In this document: positions 1 through 6,355 of the stretch, piece by piece
Position numbering within the stretch: position 1 is the first letter of the stretch
How the letters are laid out: each line of letters opens with the position of its first letter
Assembly: GCA_016194835.1 (NCBI GenBank)
Contig: JACQAU010000281.1
Coordinates: 1-6,479, forward strand
Reading direction: 5' to 3'
Origin: Deltaproteobacteria bacterium
Lineage (GTDB): Bacteria; Bdellovibrionota; UBA1018
DNA: 6,479 nt
The notes under the pieces: model-generated
Databases searched by the model: none
What the model saw: only the letters and a program-made list of their open reading frames with translations
What the model was told of the DNA's origin: nothing
Program-made: the position numbers and the translations under genes

Positions 1-1691
1 CTTTATTGTCTGAACTAATTCATATGCCTGAAAAAGACATTTTAGAACTTTTAAAAAAAGCAGAATTTCAACCTTCTTTTATTCCTATTACAATCAAATC
101 AGATCTCTCACGTGATGAAGTTGCAATTATCGAAAGCTGGAAATTGGCAATGCCTGGAGTGCAAATTCAAGAAGAAATTAAAAGAACAAACCTTTTTGGT
201 GATATAGCAGCACATCTGGTGGGTTACATTGGAGAAATTGGTGTCACAGAACTTTCAGATCTCTCCAAACATGGAGCTGGCTATAAACTTGGAGATAGTA
301 CAGGAAAATTTGGATTAGAAAAAGAGTTTGAGAAGGTTTTAAGAGGAATAGATGGCGAAAAAATCATGGAAGTAGATGCCCTAGGACGCATAAAGCTTGA
401 AACTGGAAAAAATCGTGTTTTGAGTCATAGTCTCGAAAAACCAGCAGTTCCTGGCAAAAATATTGTTCTTACGATCGATCAAGATTTGCAATTGGCTGCA
501 GACAAGGCGTTCGAAAGCAAAATCGGGTCATTAGTAGCAATTGATCCAAAAAATGGCGAAATCTTAGCTATGATTTCAAGACCAGCATTTGATCCAACTG
601 CATTTTCCCGTGGTATTCAACCAGCATTATGGAATAAACTTTTATCTGATGAAAATCATCCTTTAAGAGATAAAACCATACAGGATCATTACTCACCGGG
701 TTCTGTTTTCAAAGTAGTAACTGCTATTGCAGCACTCGAAGAAAAAGTTATCGATGAAAAAACAAAATTTCATTGTTCTGGCTCAATTCGTATTGGCAAT
801 AGAACAGTGCATTGTCATAAAAAACATGGCCATGGGGATGTCAATATTATAAGTGCCATTACACAATCTTGTGATGTATTTTTTTACAGAACTGCACAGA
901 AATTTAAAAGTGTAAATGATATTGCGAAATGGGCTACATTACTTGGTCTTGGCAAAAAAACAGGTATTAATTTAGCTAGCGAAGTTCCTGGATTAATACC
1001 GACTGAGGAGTGGAAGAAGAAAAAGTTAAATCAGGCTTGGAATGCAGGTGAAACTATTTCTGTTGCTATTGGACAAAGTTTTGTTTTAACTACAGCAATT
1101 CAGCTTGCAAATCTTTATGCGACCATTGCTAATGGAGGAACCATATATAAGCCATATGTTGTCAAGAGGGTCGAAAATAACAATGGGCAAGTATTGCAGG
1201 AATTCAATCCAGAAATAACCAATAAAGTACAAATATCACAAAAAACACTAGAACTAGTTAGGCAGGGACTTTGGGGTGTGGTTAACAATGAGCGTGGAAC
1301 GGCTTATTCACAAAGATTACCAGGGATTGATTTTGCTGGCAAAACTGGTTCTGCGCAAGTAGTTCACATAGCAGAGGAAAAGCTTTTTAAAAAATATGCT
1401 TGTGAGTCAATGAAATTCAAAGAGAGGCAAAATGCTCTATTTGTGGGTTATGCTCCCACGAGAGATCCTGTGATTTCAGTGGCTGTAATTGCGGAACACG
1501 CGTGTCATGGTGCAAGTGGAGCAGCTCCAATAGTCAGACAAACAATCAAGTCTTACCTAGAAAAATACAATCCAACACTGTATGGTGCAAAAGCAAAAGC
1601 CAAGGTGAGGCCAGAACCAACCACAGAAGATCTCGAAGATTCTTTTGCAATCGAAGAGAGGGTTGATCTACCCACTCAAGGGGACGAATAA
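1..1691 (+). CDS. mrdA: Penicillin-binding protein 2 (peptidoglycan D,D-transpeptidase), 5'-truncated by window edge
   Basis: PBP2 is the class B PBP of the elongasome. It cross-links new side-wall peptidoglycan in the periplasm while anchored in the inner membrane, and works as a pair with RodA. The readable part is 561 residues counted from a TTG at position 6, but the frame stays open to the edge. The membrane anchor and first part of the dimerisation domain are absent, so roughly 80-100 residues are probably missing and the TTG is unlikely to be the true start. Residues 35-150 match the PBP dimerisation domain (PGVQIQ, HLVGYIGEIG, KFGLEKEFE). The transpeptidase domain follows: SVFK with catalytic Ser233 and Lys236, SCD at 288-290 as the SxN-type motif, GQS at 356-358, and KTGSAQV at 446-452. 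Cys257 and Cys270 in the periplasmic domain could form a disulfide (inference). The C-terminus carries an acidic, charged tail of about 30 residues. The stop overlaps the rodA start by 1 nt, indicating one operon. Function is secure; only the 5' end is unknown. Confidence 0.96.
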   Translation, partial: LLSELIHMPEKDILELLKKAEFQPSFIPITIKSDLSRDEVAIIESWKLAMPGVQIQEEIKRTNLFGDIAAHLVGYIGEIGVTELSDLSKHGAGYKLGDSTGKFGLEKEFEKVLRGIDGEKIMEVDALGRIKLETGKNRVLSHSLEKPAVPGKNIVLTIDQDLQLAADKAFESKIGSLVAIDPKNGEILAMISRPAFDPTAFSRGIQPALWNKLLSDENHPLRDKTIQDHYSPGSVFKVVTAIAALEEKVIDEKTKFHCSGSIRIGNRTVHCHKKHGHGDVNIISAITQSCDVFFYRTAQKFKSVNDIAKWATLLGLGKKTGINLASEVPGLIPTEEWKKKKLNQAWNAGETISVAIGQSFVLTTAIQLANLYATIANGGTIYKPYVVKRVENNNGQVLQEFNPEITNKVQISQKTLELVRQGLWGVVNNERGTAYSQRLPGIDFAGKTGSAQVVHIAEEKLFKKYACESMKFKERQNALFVGYAPTRDPVISVAVIAEHACHGASGAAPIVRQTIKSYLEKYNPTLYGAKAKAKVRPEPTTEDLEDSFAIEERVDLPTQGDE

Positions 1692-2848
1692 TGTCACATG
1701 CAAGTACTGAGACTCAATATTTGTTAGAAGACAATCAGAATTTCAAATTAGGATCATACGAGGAGGAGTTTAAGAAGTTCAACTGGAACTTGCTTATTAT
1801 CGAAGTCATTCTTTTTGGTATTGGGATTTGGAATTTAATGAGTGCTACTATTGTTCAAGGTAAATCAATGGGATTATACAGGACTCAGCTGCTTTGGTTT
1901 GGGATTGGCATGATACTGACGGCTTTAGTATTACTGGTGCACTATTCGGCATTTTCTAGGCTGGCTTATGTGATTTATTTTGCAAATCTTATTTGTTTAG
2001 TTTTAGTTTTATTTATTGGTAAGTCTTCTTTAGGTGCAAAACGTTGGCTTGGGTTTGGTAACTTTGGAATTCAGCCATCAGAGTTTATGAAACTTTCCAT
2101 GGTGATTTGTCTTGCAAAGTTTTTCGAATCTGACAGAAATCTTGGTGGATATTCTTTCAGGGATTTAGTTTTGCCTACTGTGCTGCTTATTATTCCTTGT
2201 GGACTAATAGCTATGGAACCTGATTTAGGAACCGGGTTAATTATTATGTTAGTGGGATTAAGCATGTTTTTATTTATGAAAATCCAGGCTAAAACTCTAC
2301 TAATATTAGGGATTTGTGCGGCCATATTGCTACCTCTGTCATATCAATTTGTATTAAAGCCGTATCAAAAGCAGAGATTAACGTCATTTATTGATCCAAT
2401 GGGAGACCCAAAAGGTAGTGGTTGGAATTCATTACAATCAAAAATCGCAATTGGAAGTGGCAAACTGTTTGGCAAAGGTTATAAGAAGGGCACGCAGAGC
2501 CAGCTCAATTTTTTACCGGAGCATCACACAGATTTTATTTTTTCTGTTTTTGGTGAAGAGCATGGTTTTGTAGGGTGTGCGATTATTGTTTTATTATTTT
2601 TTGCTTTTTTATTAAACGGGTTATCTGTTGCTTATCAATCCAACGACAAATTTGGATTGCTTTTGGCATTTGGTATTTCTTTGACTTTTTTTTGGCAAAT
2701 TTTTATCAATTTAGGGATGGTAATGGGGATGTTGCCCATAGTGGGGGTGCCGCTTCCTTTTTTGAGTTACGGTGGGTCTTCTTTGGTAACCTCATTGTTT
2801 TCGGTAGCAGTTTTGACAAATATTGCAAATAAGAAGTTAATGTTTTGA
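1691..2848 (+). CDS. rodA: RodA, SEDS-family peptidoglycan glycosyltransferase
   Basis: RodA polymerises lipid II into glycan strands in the inner membrane and forms the elongation synthase with PBP2. The 385-residue length is normal for the family. A soluble N-terminal tail of about 32 residues precedes multiple hydrophobic segments, about ten in all. SEDS signatures are present in order: QPSEFMKL (128-135, conserved Glu131), MEPDLGTG (175-182), YQKQRLTSFIDP (225-236), GSGKLFGKGYKKGTQSQ (255-271), LPEHHTDFIFSVFGEEHG (275-292) and LSYGGSS (358-364). By family analogy Asp281 in HTDFIF is the catalytic aspartate. The ATG at 1691 is chosen because AAGGGGA (1678-1684) sits 6 nt upstream and the start overlaps the PBP2 stop as TAATG, which implies translational coupling. 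It ends at TGA 2846-2848. No strong terminator follows. Confidence 0.97.
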   Translation: MSHASTETQYLLEDNQNFKLGSYEEEFKKFNWNLLIIEVILFGIGIWNLMSATIVQGKSMGLYRTQLLWFGIGMILTALVLLVHYSAFSRLAYVIYFANLICLVLVLFIGKSSLGAKRWLGFGNFGIQPSEFMKLSMVICLAKFFESDRNLGGYSFRDLVLPTVLLIIPCGLIAMEPDLGTGLIIMLVGLSMFLFMKIQAKTLLILGICAAILLPLSYQFVLKPYQKQRLTSFIDPMGDPKGSGWNSLQSKIAIGSGKLFGKGYKKGTQSQLNFLPEHHTDFIFSVFGEEHGFVGCAIIVLLFFAFLLNGLSVAYQSNDKFGLLLAFGISLTFFWQIFINLGMVMGMLPIVGVPLPFLSYGGSSLVTSLFSVAVLTNIANKKLMF

Positions 2849-2950
2849 GTAATTAGTCAGCTTTTTGACGCTATTATTTTTTTAATGTTTTTAATTCAAA
2901 TTTTTATACAATAACAGTAGACGGGTGTATTTTTAAGACACAAATTCATA

Positions 2951-2956
2951 CGAGGT
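2951..2956 (+). promoter_or_regulatory. Ribosome binding site of the coiled-coil envelope protein
   Basis: CGAGGT lies 8 nt before the ATG at 2965 and supports that start over the internal ATG at 3028. The internal ATG would give a more typical short signal peptide but has only A/T-rich sequence upstream and no Shine-Dalgarno. Confidence 0.6.
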
Positions 2957-2964
2957 ATCAAACT

Positions 2965-3339
2965 ATGGTAGATTTTAAAACAGAATTCAAAAAACCAGTT
3001 TCGAGCGCGAGAAATTTATTAAAAAAAATGAAGTGGCTTGTTTTTGGTGCTGCTTTTATAGGGTTAGGTATTAGCATGCCTAGTTGTCCGGGGCAGCAGG
3101 CACTACAGCAGCAAGTTGAGACATTGCAGACCAAGCTTAGCAGTGTGGAAAAGCAAAGTGCTCAGCGAGATTCACAGATGAAGCAACTAATTGCAGAAGT
3201 ATCCCAGCTCAGGAGTATTCTTTCACAGCTCAACAATATTGTTGGAGCACAAAACATCAGTATCAAAGAACTCGAGTCAAAAATGTCACCCAAATCCAGG
3301 GCAATGCCCAAGCACAGTGATAAAAAGAAGGGCAAGTAG
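2965..3339 (+). CDS. Small membrane-anchored or lipoprotein-like coiled-coil protein
   Basis: This is a 124-residue protein of unknown function. Residues 1-22 are basic, followed by one hydrophobic segment (about 24-38, WLVFGAAFIGLGISM) and then PSCPGQQ. Cys41 sits where a lipidated cysteine could be, but the preceding residues M-P-S do not fit the usual L-A/S-G/A-C lipobox well, so an uncleaved membrane anchor is equally possible. Residues about 44-106 are rich in Q, L, E, K and S in heptad-like spacing (ALQQQVETLQTKLSSVEKQ), which suggests a coiled coil. The C-terminus is strongly basic (KKKGK). Expected topology is a cytoplasmic N-tail, one anchor and a periplasmic coiled coil of up to about 90 Å. 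It lies 116 nt behind rodA on the same strand with its own Shine-Dalgarno, so it may be co-transcribed with the elongasome genes or separately promoted. The SCPGQQ coiled-coil layout feels familiar from Bdellovibrio relatives, but I cannot name a family. Confidence 0.82.
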   Translation: MVDFKTEFKKPVSSARNLLKKMKWLVFGAAFIGLGISMPSCPGQQALQQQVETLQTKLSSVEKQSAQRDSQMKQLIAEVSQLRSILSQLNNIVGAQNISIKELESKMSPKSRAMPKHSDKKKGK

Positions 3340-3348
3340 AACAAATAG

Positions 3349-3774
3349 TTAAAATGGAACATTGAATCCCTCAAGCTTTGCTGCAGCATTTAGTTTTTTA
3401 TCTAGGCACAGAAAATACGCTTTTGATGGATTGTCAATCCCAATTCTGGCAGAAGCAAGATGCATGGCATCTGCTGGTCTCAAATAATAAATTTTTTGCA
3501 AATGCAATGCCATATCTAATACATGATAATCTATTACTACTAAAAAAACCCGCTTACGCAACTCTGTTGCTGTCTTTCGCGCAATATCTGCTTCTTTGAT
3601 AGTAATTGAGTGTTCAATAAGTCTTCTTTGAATAGCAGATTCAATTTCAAGTGGCGTAATGACTGCAGTATAAAATCTCTCTTCTGAAATAGATCTAACA
3701 AACCTATCTACTGCTATTCCGTTTTTTTCATTCAAAATGCTTGCTAGAATAGCTGAGGAATCCCAATAAAACAT
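3349..3774 (-). CDS. vapC: PIN-domain toxin (VapC-type ribonuclease)
   Basis: PIN toxins are Mg2+-dependent endoribonucleases that cleave tRNA, rRNA or mRNA and halt growth when their antitoxin is degraded. The 141-residue length is typical. The four acidic positions of the PIN active site are visible: Asp5 in MFYWDSSA, Glu43 in ITPLEIESA, Asp102 in RPADAMHLASA and Asp125 in CLDKKLN. Nothing is missing, so it should be catalytically competent. The ATG at 3774 lies 5 nt after the antitoxin stop, which fits translational coupling; the Shine-Dalgarno is weak (GATGAG about 13 nt upstream). The stop at 3349 faces the stop of the coiled-coil gene at 3339. Family assignment is strong; the RNA target cannot be told from sequence. 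Confidence 0.93.
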   Translation of the reverse strand: MFYWDSSAILASILNEKNGIAVDRFVRSISEERFYTAVITPLEIESAIQRRLIEHSITIKEADIARKTATELRKRVFLVVIDYHVLDMALHLQKIYYLRPADAMHLASARIGIDNPSKAYFLCLDKKLNAAAKLEGFNVPF

Positions 3775-3779
3775 GTACT

Positions 3780-4025
3780 TTAGTTCTCATCACGGATTTT
3801 TCGAATAAGTTGAGTAGCCTGCATGCCTTTCTTTTTTGGTTTAATACCAGGAAATTTATGTTTAAACTCTGTCCAATTAATCGGCGCAGTGTTAACAAGT
3901 TGTGCAGATTGGATTTTTGCAATATCTTTGCCGTGTGATGTTACCATTATTTGCTCACCAAATTGCACCATGTCCAAGTACCTTGAAAGCTTTGATTTAA
4001 GCATAGCCACGTTTACTTTAACCAT
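3780..4025 (-). CDS. Phd/YefM-family antitoxin
   Basis: This 81-residue antitoxin is the partner of the adjacent PIN toxin. The N-terminal half is a Phd/YefM DNA-binding and dimerisation fold: VNVAMLKSKLSRYLDMV (4-20), then GEQIMVTSHGKDIAKI (23-38), matching the family pattern of a helix followed by a G-E-x-I-x-V-T-x-x-G-K-x-I-A hairpin. The C-terminal part (about 50-81, ending QLIRKIRDEN) is the usual charged segment that wraps the toxin and masks its active site. It precedes the toxin, as is standard. Such antitoxins repress their own promoter, with the toxin as co-repressor. The tandem repeat just upstream is the obvious candidate operator. No Shine-Dalgarno precedes the ATG at 4025, and in-frame Met8 has none either. 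Confidence 0.92.
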   Translation of the reverse strand: MVKVNVAMLKSKLSRYLDMVQFGEQIMVTSHGKDIAKIQSAQLVNTAPINWTEFKHKFPGIKPKKKGMQATQLIRKIRDEN

Positions 4026-4028
4026 AAC

Positions 4029-4052
4029 TAATTATAGTCATAATTATAGTCA
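4029..4052. repeat. Perfect 12-bp tandem repeat, candidate antitoxin operator
   Basis: TAATTATAGTCA occurs twice in direct tandem (4029-4040 and 4041-4052), and the first 3 bases start a third copy. The unit length is close to one helical turn, so bound dimers would sit on the same DNA face. Each unit, read on the minus strand, contains a TATAAT. The repeat lies 4-27 nt upstream of the antitoxin start and covers the -10 region, as expected for autorepression. The operator role is inferred. Confidence 0.7.
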
Positions 4053-4060
4053 TAAGTCAA
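4031..4060 (-). promoter_or_regulatory. Candidate promoter of the toxin-antitoxin operon
   Basis: On the minus strand, TTGACT (4060-4055) is followed after 18 nt by TATAAT (4036-4031), close to the sigma-70 consensus. Transcription would begin about 6-7 nt further on, at or next to the A of the ATG at 4025, giving a leaderless mRNA. That agrees with the absence of a Shine-Dalgarno. A second TATAAT (4048-4043) would give a short leader but has no good -35 partner. Confidence 0.6.
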
Positions 4061-4116
4061 GAAGCAAAAATGGCACCATAATTTAGGCAAGTAGCGTACA
4101 CAAACTTACTATTAAG

Positions 4117-6144
4117 TTAGCGAATCAGCTGTAGTGCAAACTGTGGCATTGAATTTGCTTGGGCCAACATTGCTTTTCCAGCTTGAATCAATATTTGATT
4201 TTTGCTGCATGCTGTAGTTTCTGTTGCACAGTCTTCATCTCTAATGCGCGAATTGTCATAATTTTTAATTGCCATGAATGATGCTAGCTGTGCCCAAGCA
4301 GTACTAGGTCCGAAGCCAACAGATTTCCACATAGTAGCAGCTGCCCCCAGCGTATTGATAAGTACTGAATAAATACCACTCACCAAGACAGGTGTATATC
4401 CAGCGTCTGCAGCTGTAGAAGTAGTAGTGAAAAATGCATTATATGAAAACATCTTGCTTACTGAAGAACTGCTTGGATTAATGAAATACACAGACAACTT
4501 GCTGTTAGTGGAATTAACATGTTGAGTTGACAGACCTGATAGCACGATACCACTAGCGTATGATAATATTTTTATATTTGATAGCTGAGCATTTGTTAAC
4601 CAGGATGGTATTGTAACAGAAGTAGTCCCACCAGATGCATTAATAAGCTTTATAGCAATAGTAGAAACGTCTCCGTAAACTACAACCATATAGCTTACAC
4701 CGTCTAAAGCCTGAACAAAGTCAACCTTAAGATCAGTTACAGTTATATAATCGCTATCTAATAAAGTAGCTGTCCAGCTTGTACCACTGCCACTGTACTG
4801 GGCTTTATATATGCCCAGTGCAGTAGAGTAAATCACAAATACATTACCACTAGCATTAGACACCACAGATGGATTTGTACCCGAAATGCCATAACTATCA
4901 GTTAGGCTAGTAAGAGTTTGTGAAGAAATAGTGTAACGCAACACTCTAGACACAGAACCTTCAGTAAACACATAGTAAATATATGAACTATCAATTGACA
5001 AAAAAGCATCATATAATGTGATACTATTATAAGCCGTAGTGGTGGTATTAAAATAATCACTCCCACTTAATTGCACTATAGCAAAAGTAGCACTATTTGC
5101 AGTTATTGTATCCATTGGTTCAGTTGATCTTAACATATATCCGCTCGTAACATGCGTTGTCGTGTTGAGAGTCGTTATATACACATATAGGTAGTGATCA
5201 TCATCTGTAATCATTTTAAAACTGGCAGGAGATACACTAAGACCATCAGCTCCAATGAGTGTATTTATGTTACCGCTACCGTTACCAATTTTTGTTCTAT
5301 CTCTAGATTCGAATGACTTTCCACCCATAGCTGAAAGCGCAAAAGTAACAGCGCCTGGATCTACGTAGTTGCCACCTTTATCAGTTGCGTAAACTATCGG
5401 CGAACTTGCCGTACCTCTTGTTGCCAAAGTTAATCCACTCAGATCTATTTGATAAAATGAGCCCGTACTAACCTCAATTGAATCAGTTTCTGCTGAAGTC
5501 AGCCCAGGACTGGAAAAAACCAAAGTATAGGTACCTGCTTTATTAAGAGACATATCAGAAAATCTGCCAATCGCACCATAAGCAGGAAGTGCTATAGTTC
5601 CACTCAAAGTACCTCCCACTGGATTGGTGCCAATTGCGGCAGTTACAGTATAAGTTAATGCACTTGATGATAACTGATTGTTAAACTGATCTGTAACCAT
5701 AACCCTTATTTCACTAAGTTTAGCTCCACCTGTACTAGCTGTAGGAGCACTTGTAATAACCAATTTGTTTGCTGCGTCTGCAAATATATAAGTTAGCTTA
5801 GTTGAAGTAGAAGCAGTTATTCCACTAGTTCCTGTTGCATTGATATTATACTTTCCTTTTGATGAGATACTAAAACTATCAAAAGTAGCAACACCAGCTA
5901 CAGCTGGAACAGTGGTTGTTCCAAAAAAAGCAGCACCAGTTAGTGACACATTACCGCTATAACTTGCATCGGGACCATTTACCGGAGTATAAGCTGTTAC
6001 AATAACAGTAATAGTAGTTCCCGCAGTGGCAGACGCAGGTACTGTTGTAACAACAAGTTTACCAGCTAACACACTCTGTGCTCCAAAAAAGATTAAAACA
6101 ATAAAACTTACCTGGCAAAAAAGATTTACTATTTTTTTATTCAT
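4117..6144 (-). CDS. Large Sec-exported Ig-like/beta-rich surface protein ending in a flagellin C-terminal segment
   Basis: This is a 675-residue protein of unknown function. A clear signal peptide covers residues 1-27: MNKK, a hydrophobic core, then SVLA cleaved before GK. There is no lipobox. Residues about 29-118 and 127-226 are two Ig-like modules with similar openings (KLVVTTVPASATAG and KLVITSAPTASTGG) and a V-x-V-T-D-Q-F-N-N turn typical of invasin/Big-type domains. A third, weaker module spans about 231-278. Residues about 310-600 are Ser/Thr/Tyr-rich beta sequence with blade-like units roughly 46-72 residues apart. Residues 632-675 match flagellin C-termini: SRIRDEDCA, then NQILIQAGKAMLAQANSMPQ and a final LQLIR. 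The mature protein has only two cysteines, 639 and 646, both in this tail. The ATG at 6144 follows AAGGAA by 8 nt and begins the signal peptide, so the start is well supported. A surface or extracellular role is inferred from export and domain type; a flagellar role is not established. Confidence 0.9.
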   Translation of the reverse strand: MNKKIVNLFCQVSFIVLIFFGAQSVLAGKLVVTTVPASATAGTTITVIVTAYTPVNGPDASYSGNVSLTGAAFFGTTTVPAVAGVATFDSFSISSKGKYNINATGTSGITASTSTKLTYIFADAANKLVITSAPTASTGGAKLSEIRVMVTDQFNNQLSSSALTYTVTAAIGTNPVGGTLSGTIALPAYGAIGRFSDMSLNKAGTYTLVFSSPGLTSAETDSIEVSTGSFYQIDLSGLTLATRGTASSPIVYATDKGGNYVDPGAVTFALSAMGGKSFESRDRTKIGNGSGNINTLIGADGLSVSPASFKMITDDDHYLYVYITTLNTTTHVTSGYMLRSTEPMDTITANSATFAIVQLSGSDYFNTTTTAYNSITLYDAFLSIDSSYIYYVFTEGSVSRVLRYTISSQTLTSLTDSYGISGTNPSVVSNASGNVFVIYSTALGIYKAQYSGSGTSWTATLLDSDYITVTDLKVDFVQALDGVSYMVVVYGDVSTIAIKLINASGGTTSVTIPSWLTNAQLSNIKILSYASGIVLSGLSTQHVNSTNSKLSVYFINPSSSSVSKMFSYNAFFTTTSTAADAGYTPVLVSGIYSVLINTLGAAATMWKSVGFGPSTAWAQLASFMAIKNYDNSRIRDEDCATETTACSKNQILIQAGKAMLAQANSMPQFALQLIR
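4120..4251 (-). other. Segment encoding a flagellin C-terminal (D0-like) tail
   Basis: These bases encode residues 632-675. They follow the flagellin C-terminal pattern S-R-I-x-D-x-D-x-A-x-E-(x)n-Q-I-L-x-Q-A-G-x-A-M-L-A-Q-A-N-x-x-P-Q-(x)n-L-x-L nearly throughout. In flagellin this segment forms the distal part of the D1 and D0 C-terminal helices, packs against the N-terminal helix in the filament core, and binds the FliS chaperone. The upstream part of a normal flagellin C-domain is not visible here, nor is any flagellin N-domain. Confidence 0.85.
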
Positions 6145-6152
6145 AATATTTA

Positions 6153-6158
6153 TTCCTT
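6153..6158 (-). promoter_or_regulatory. Ribosome binding site of the surface protein
   Basis: AAGGAA on the minus strand, 8 nt upstream of the ATG at 6144. It confirms the start that gives the signal peptide. Confidence 0.75.
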
Positions 6159-6223
6159 TAATTTTAAAATTATTATCTCCAGCTTCATCGAACTACTCAC
6201 GTACAGCAACACAACATAAAATA

Positions 6224-6251
6224 AAGTCTACAAGACTTGCCGCTTGAAGTC
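6224..6251. promoter_or_regulatory. Inverted AAGTC/GACTT half-sites overlapping the promoter
   Basis: A perfect inverted repeat, AAGTCT (6224-6229) - ACA - AGACTT (6233-6238), covers the -10 box. A third half-site, AAGTC (6247-6251), lies in the -35 box and pairs as an inverted repeat with the middle one. This is a plausible operator for a repressor of the surface protein gene, but no regulator is known. Confidence 0.4.
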
Positions 6252-6253
6252 AA
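6225..6253 (-). promoter_or_regulatory. Candidate sigma-70 promoter of the surface protein gene
   Basis: On the minus strand, TTGACT (6253-6248), an exact 17-nt spacer and TAGACT (6230-6225) match the -35/-10 consensus at 5 and 4 of 6 positions. The start site would be near 6218, leaving a leader of about 74 nt. I see no sigma-28 type (GCCGATAA-like) flagellar promoter here. Confidence 0.5.
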
Positions 6254-6285
6254 TTAATTACATATACTTTATATAAATATTTTTT

Positions 6286-6351
6286 TTATTTTACACATGT
6301 CTTTTGAGACACAGAAGACAATTGCCCGCAAGCTGCTGAAATCTCTACACC
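6286..6351 (-). pseudogene. Remnant of an rlmN-like 3' end (23S rRNA/tRNA adenine-C2 methyltransferase C-terminus)
   Basis: The minus-strand frame reads GVEISAACGQL plus 10 more residues to a stop at 6286-6288. G-x-E/D-I-x-A-A-C-G-Q-L is the hallmark C-terminal motif of RlmN radical-SAM methyltransferases, and its Cys is the catalytic methyl-carrying cysteine. Immediately upstream the same frame hits TAA (6354-6352) and further stops. A neighbouring frame gives IFLRLR, resembling the residues that normally precede the motif, which suggests a small frameshift. No radical-SAM CxxxCxxC region precedes it in the window. It looks like a decayed or displaced gene end. An intact gene with a sequencing error is less likely, because the 100 nt upstream do not read as RlmN in any frame. 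Confidence 0.45.
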
Positions 6352-6355
6352 TTAG

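Noticed and set aside
6..8. TTG at position 6 as the start of mrdA
   Set aside because: The protein would lack its membrane anchor and part of the dimerisation domain, and the frame is open to the edge, so this is a truncated gene rather than a short PBP2.
2071..2832. Open frames of 60-85 codons on both strands inside rodA (2071-2325 minus, 2391-2573 plus, 2575-2832 plus)
   Set aside because: They lie wholly within a strongly conserved SEDS gene, have no supporting Shine-Dalgarno or recognisable protein, and read as shadows of its membrane segments.
2856..2883. Possible rho-independent terminator after rodA (GTCA...TGAC stem, then a run of seven T)
   Set aside because: The stem is only 4 bp and the T-run begins about 7 nt after it, so it is too weak to call. 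An A/T-rich possible -10 (TACAAT, 2907-2912) for the next gene was also left out because no -35 fits.
3162..4086. Other open frames across the coiled-coil and toxin-antitoxin genes (3162-3389 minus, 3378-3599 plus, 3728-3922 minus, 3823-4086 plus)
   Set aside because: They overlap genes with clear family motifs and show no motifs of their own.
4060..4116. Terminator for the surface protein gene (TGGTGCCA followed by T5 on the minus strand)
   Set aside because: The palindrome leaves a 2-nt loop and cannot form a normal terminator hairpin. Read-through from the surface gene into the toxin-antitoxin genes remains possible.
6026..6247. 73-codon plus-strand open frame over the surface protein's signal peptide and promoter
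   Set aside because: It is antisense to a well-supported start, Shine-Dalgarno and promoter, and its product resembles no protein I know.
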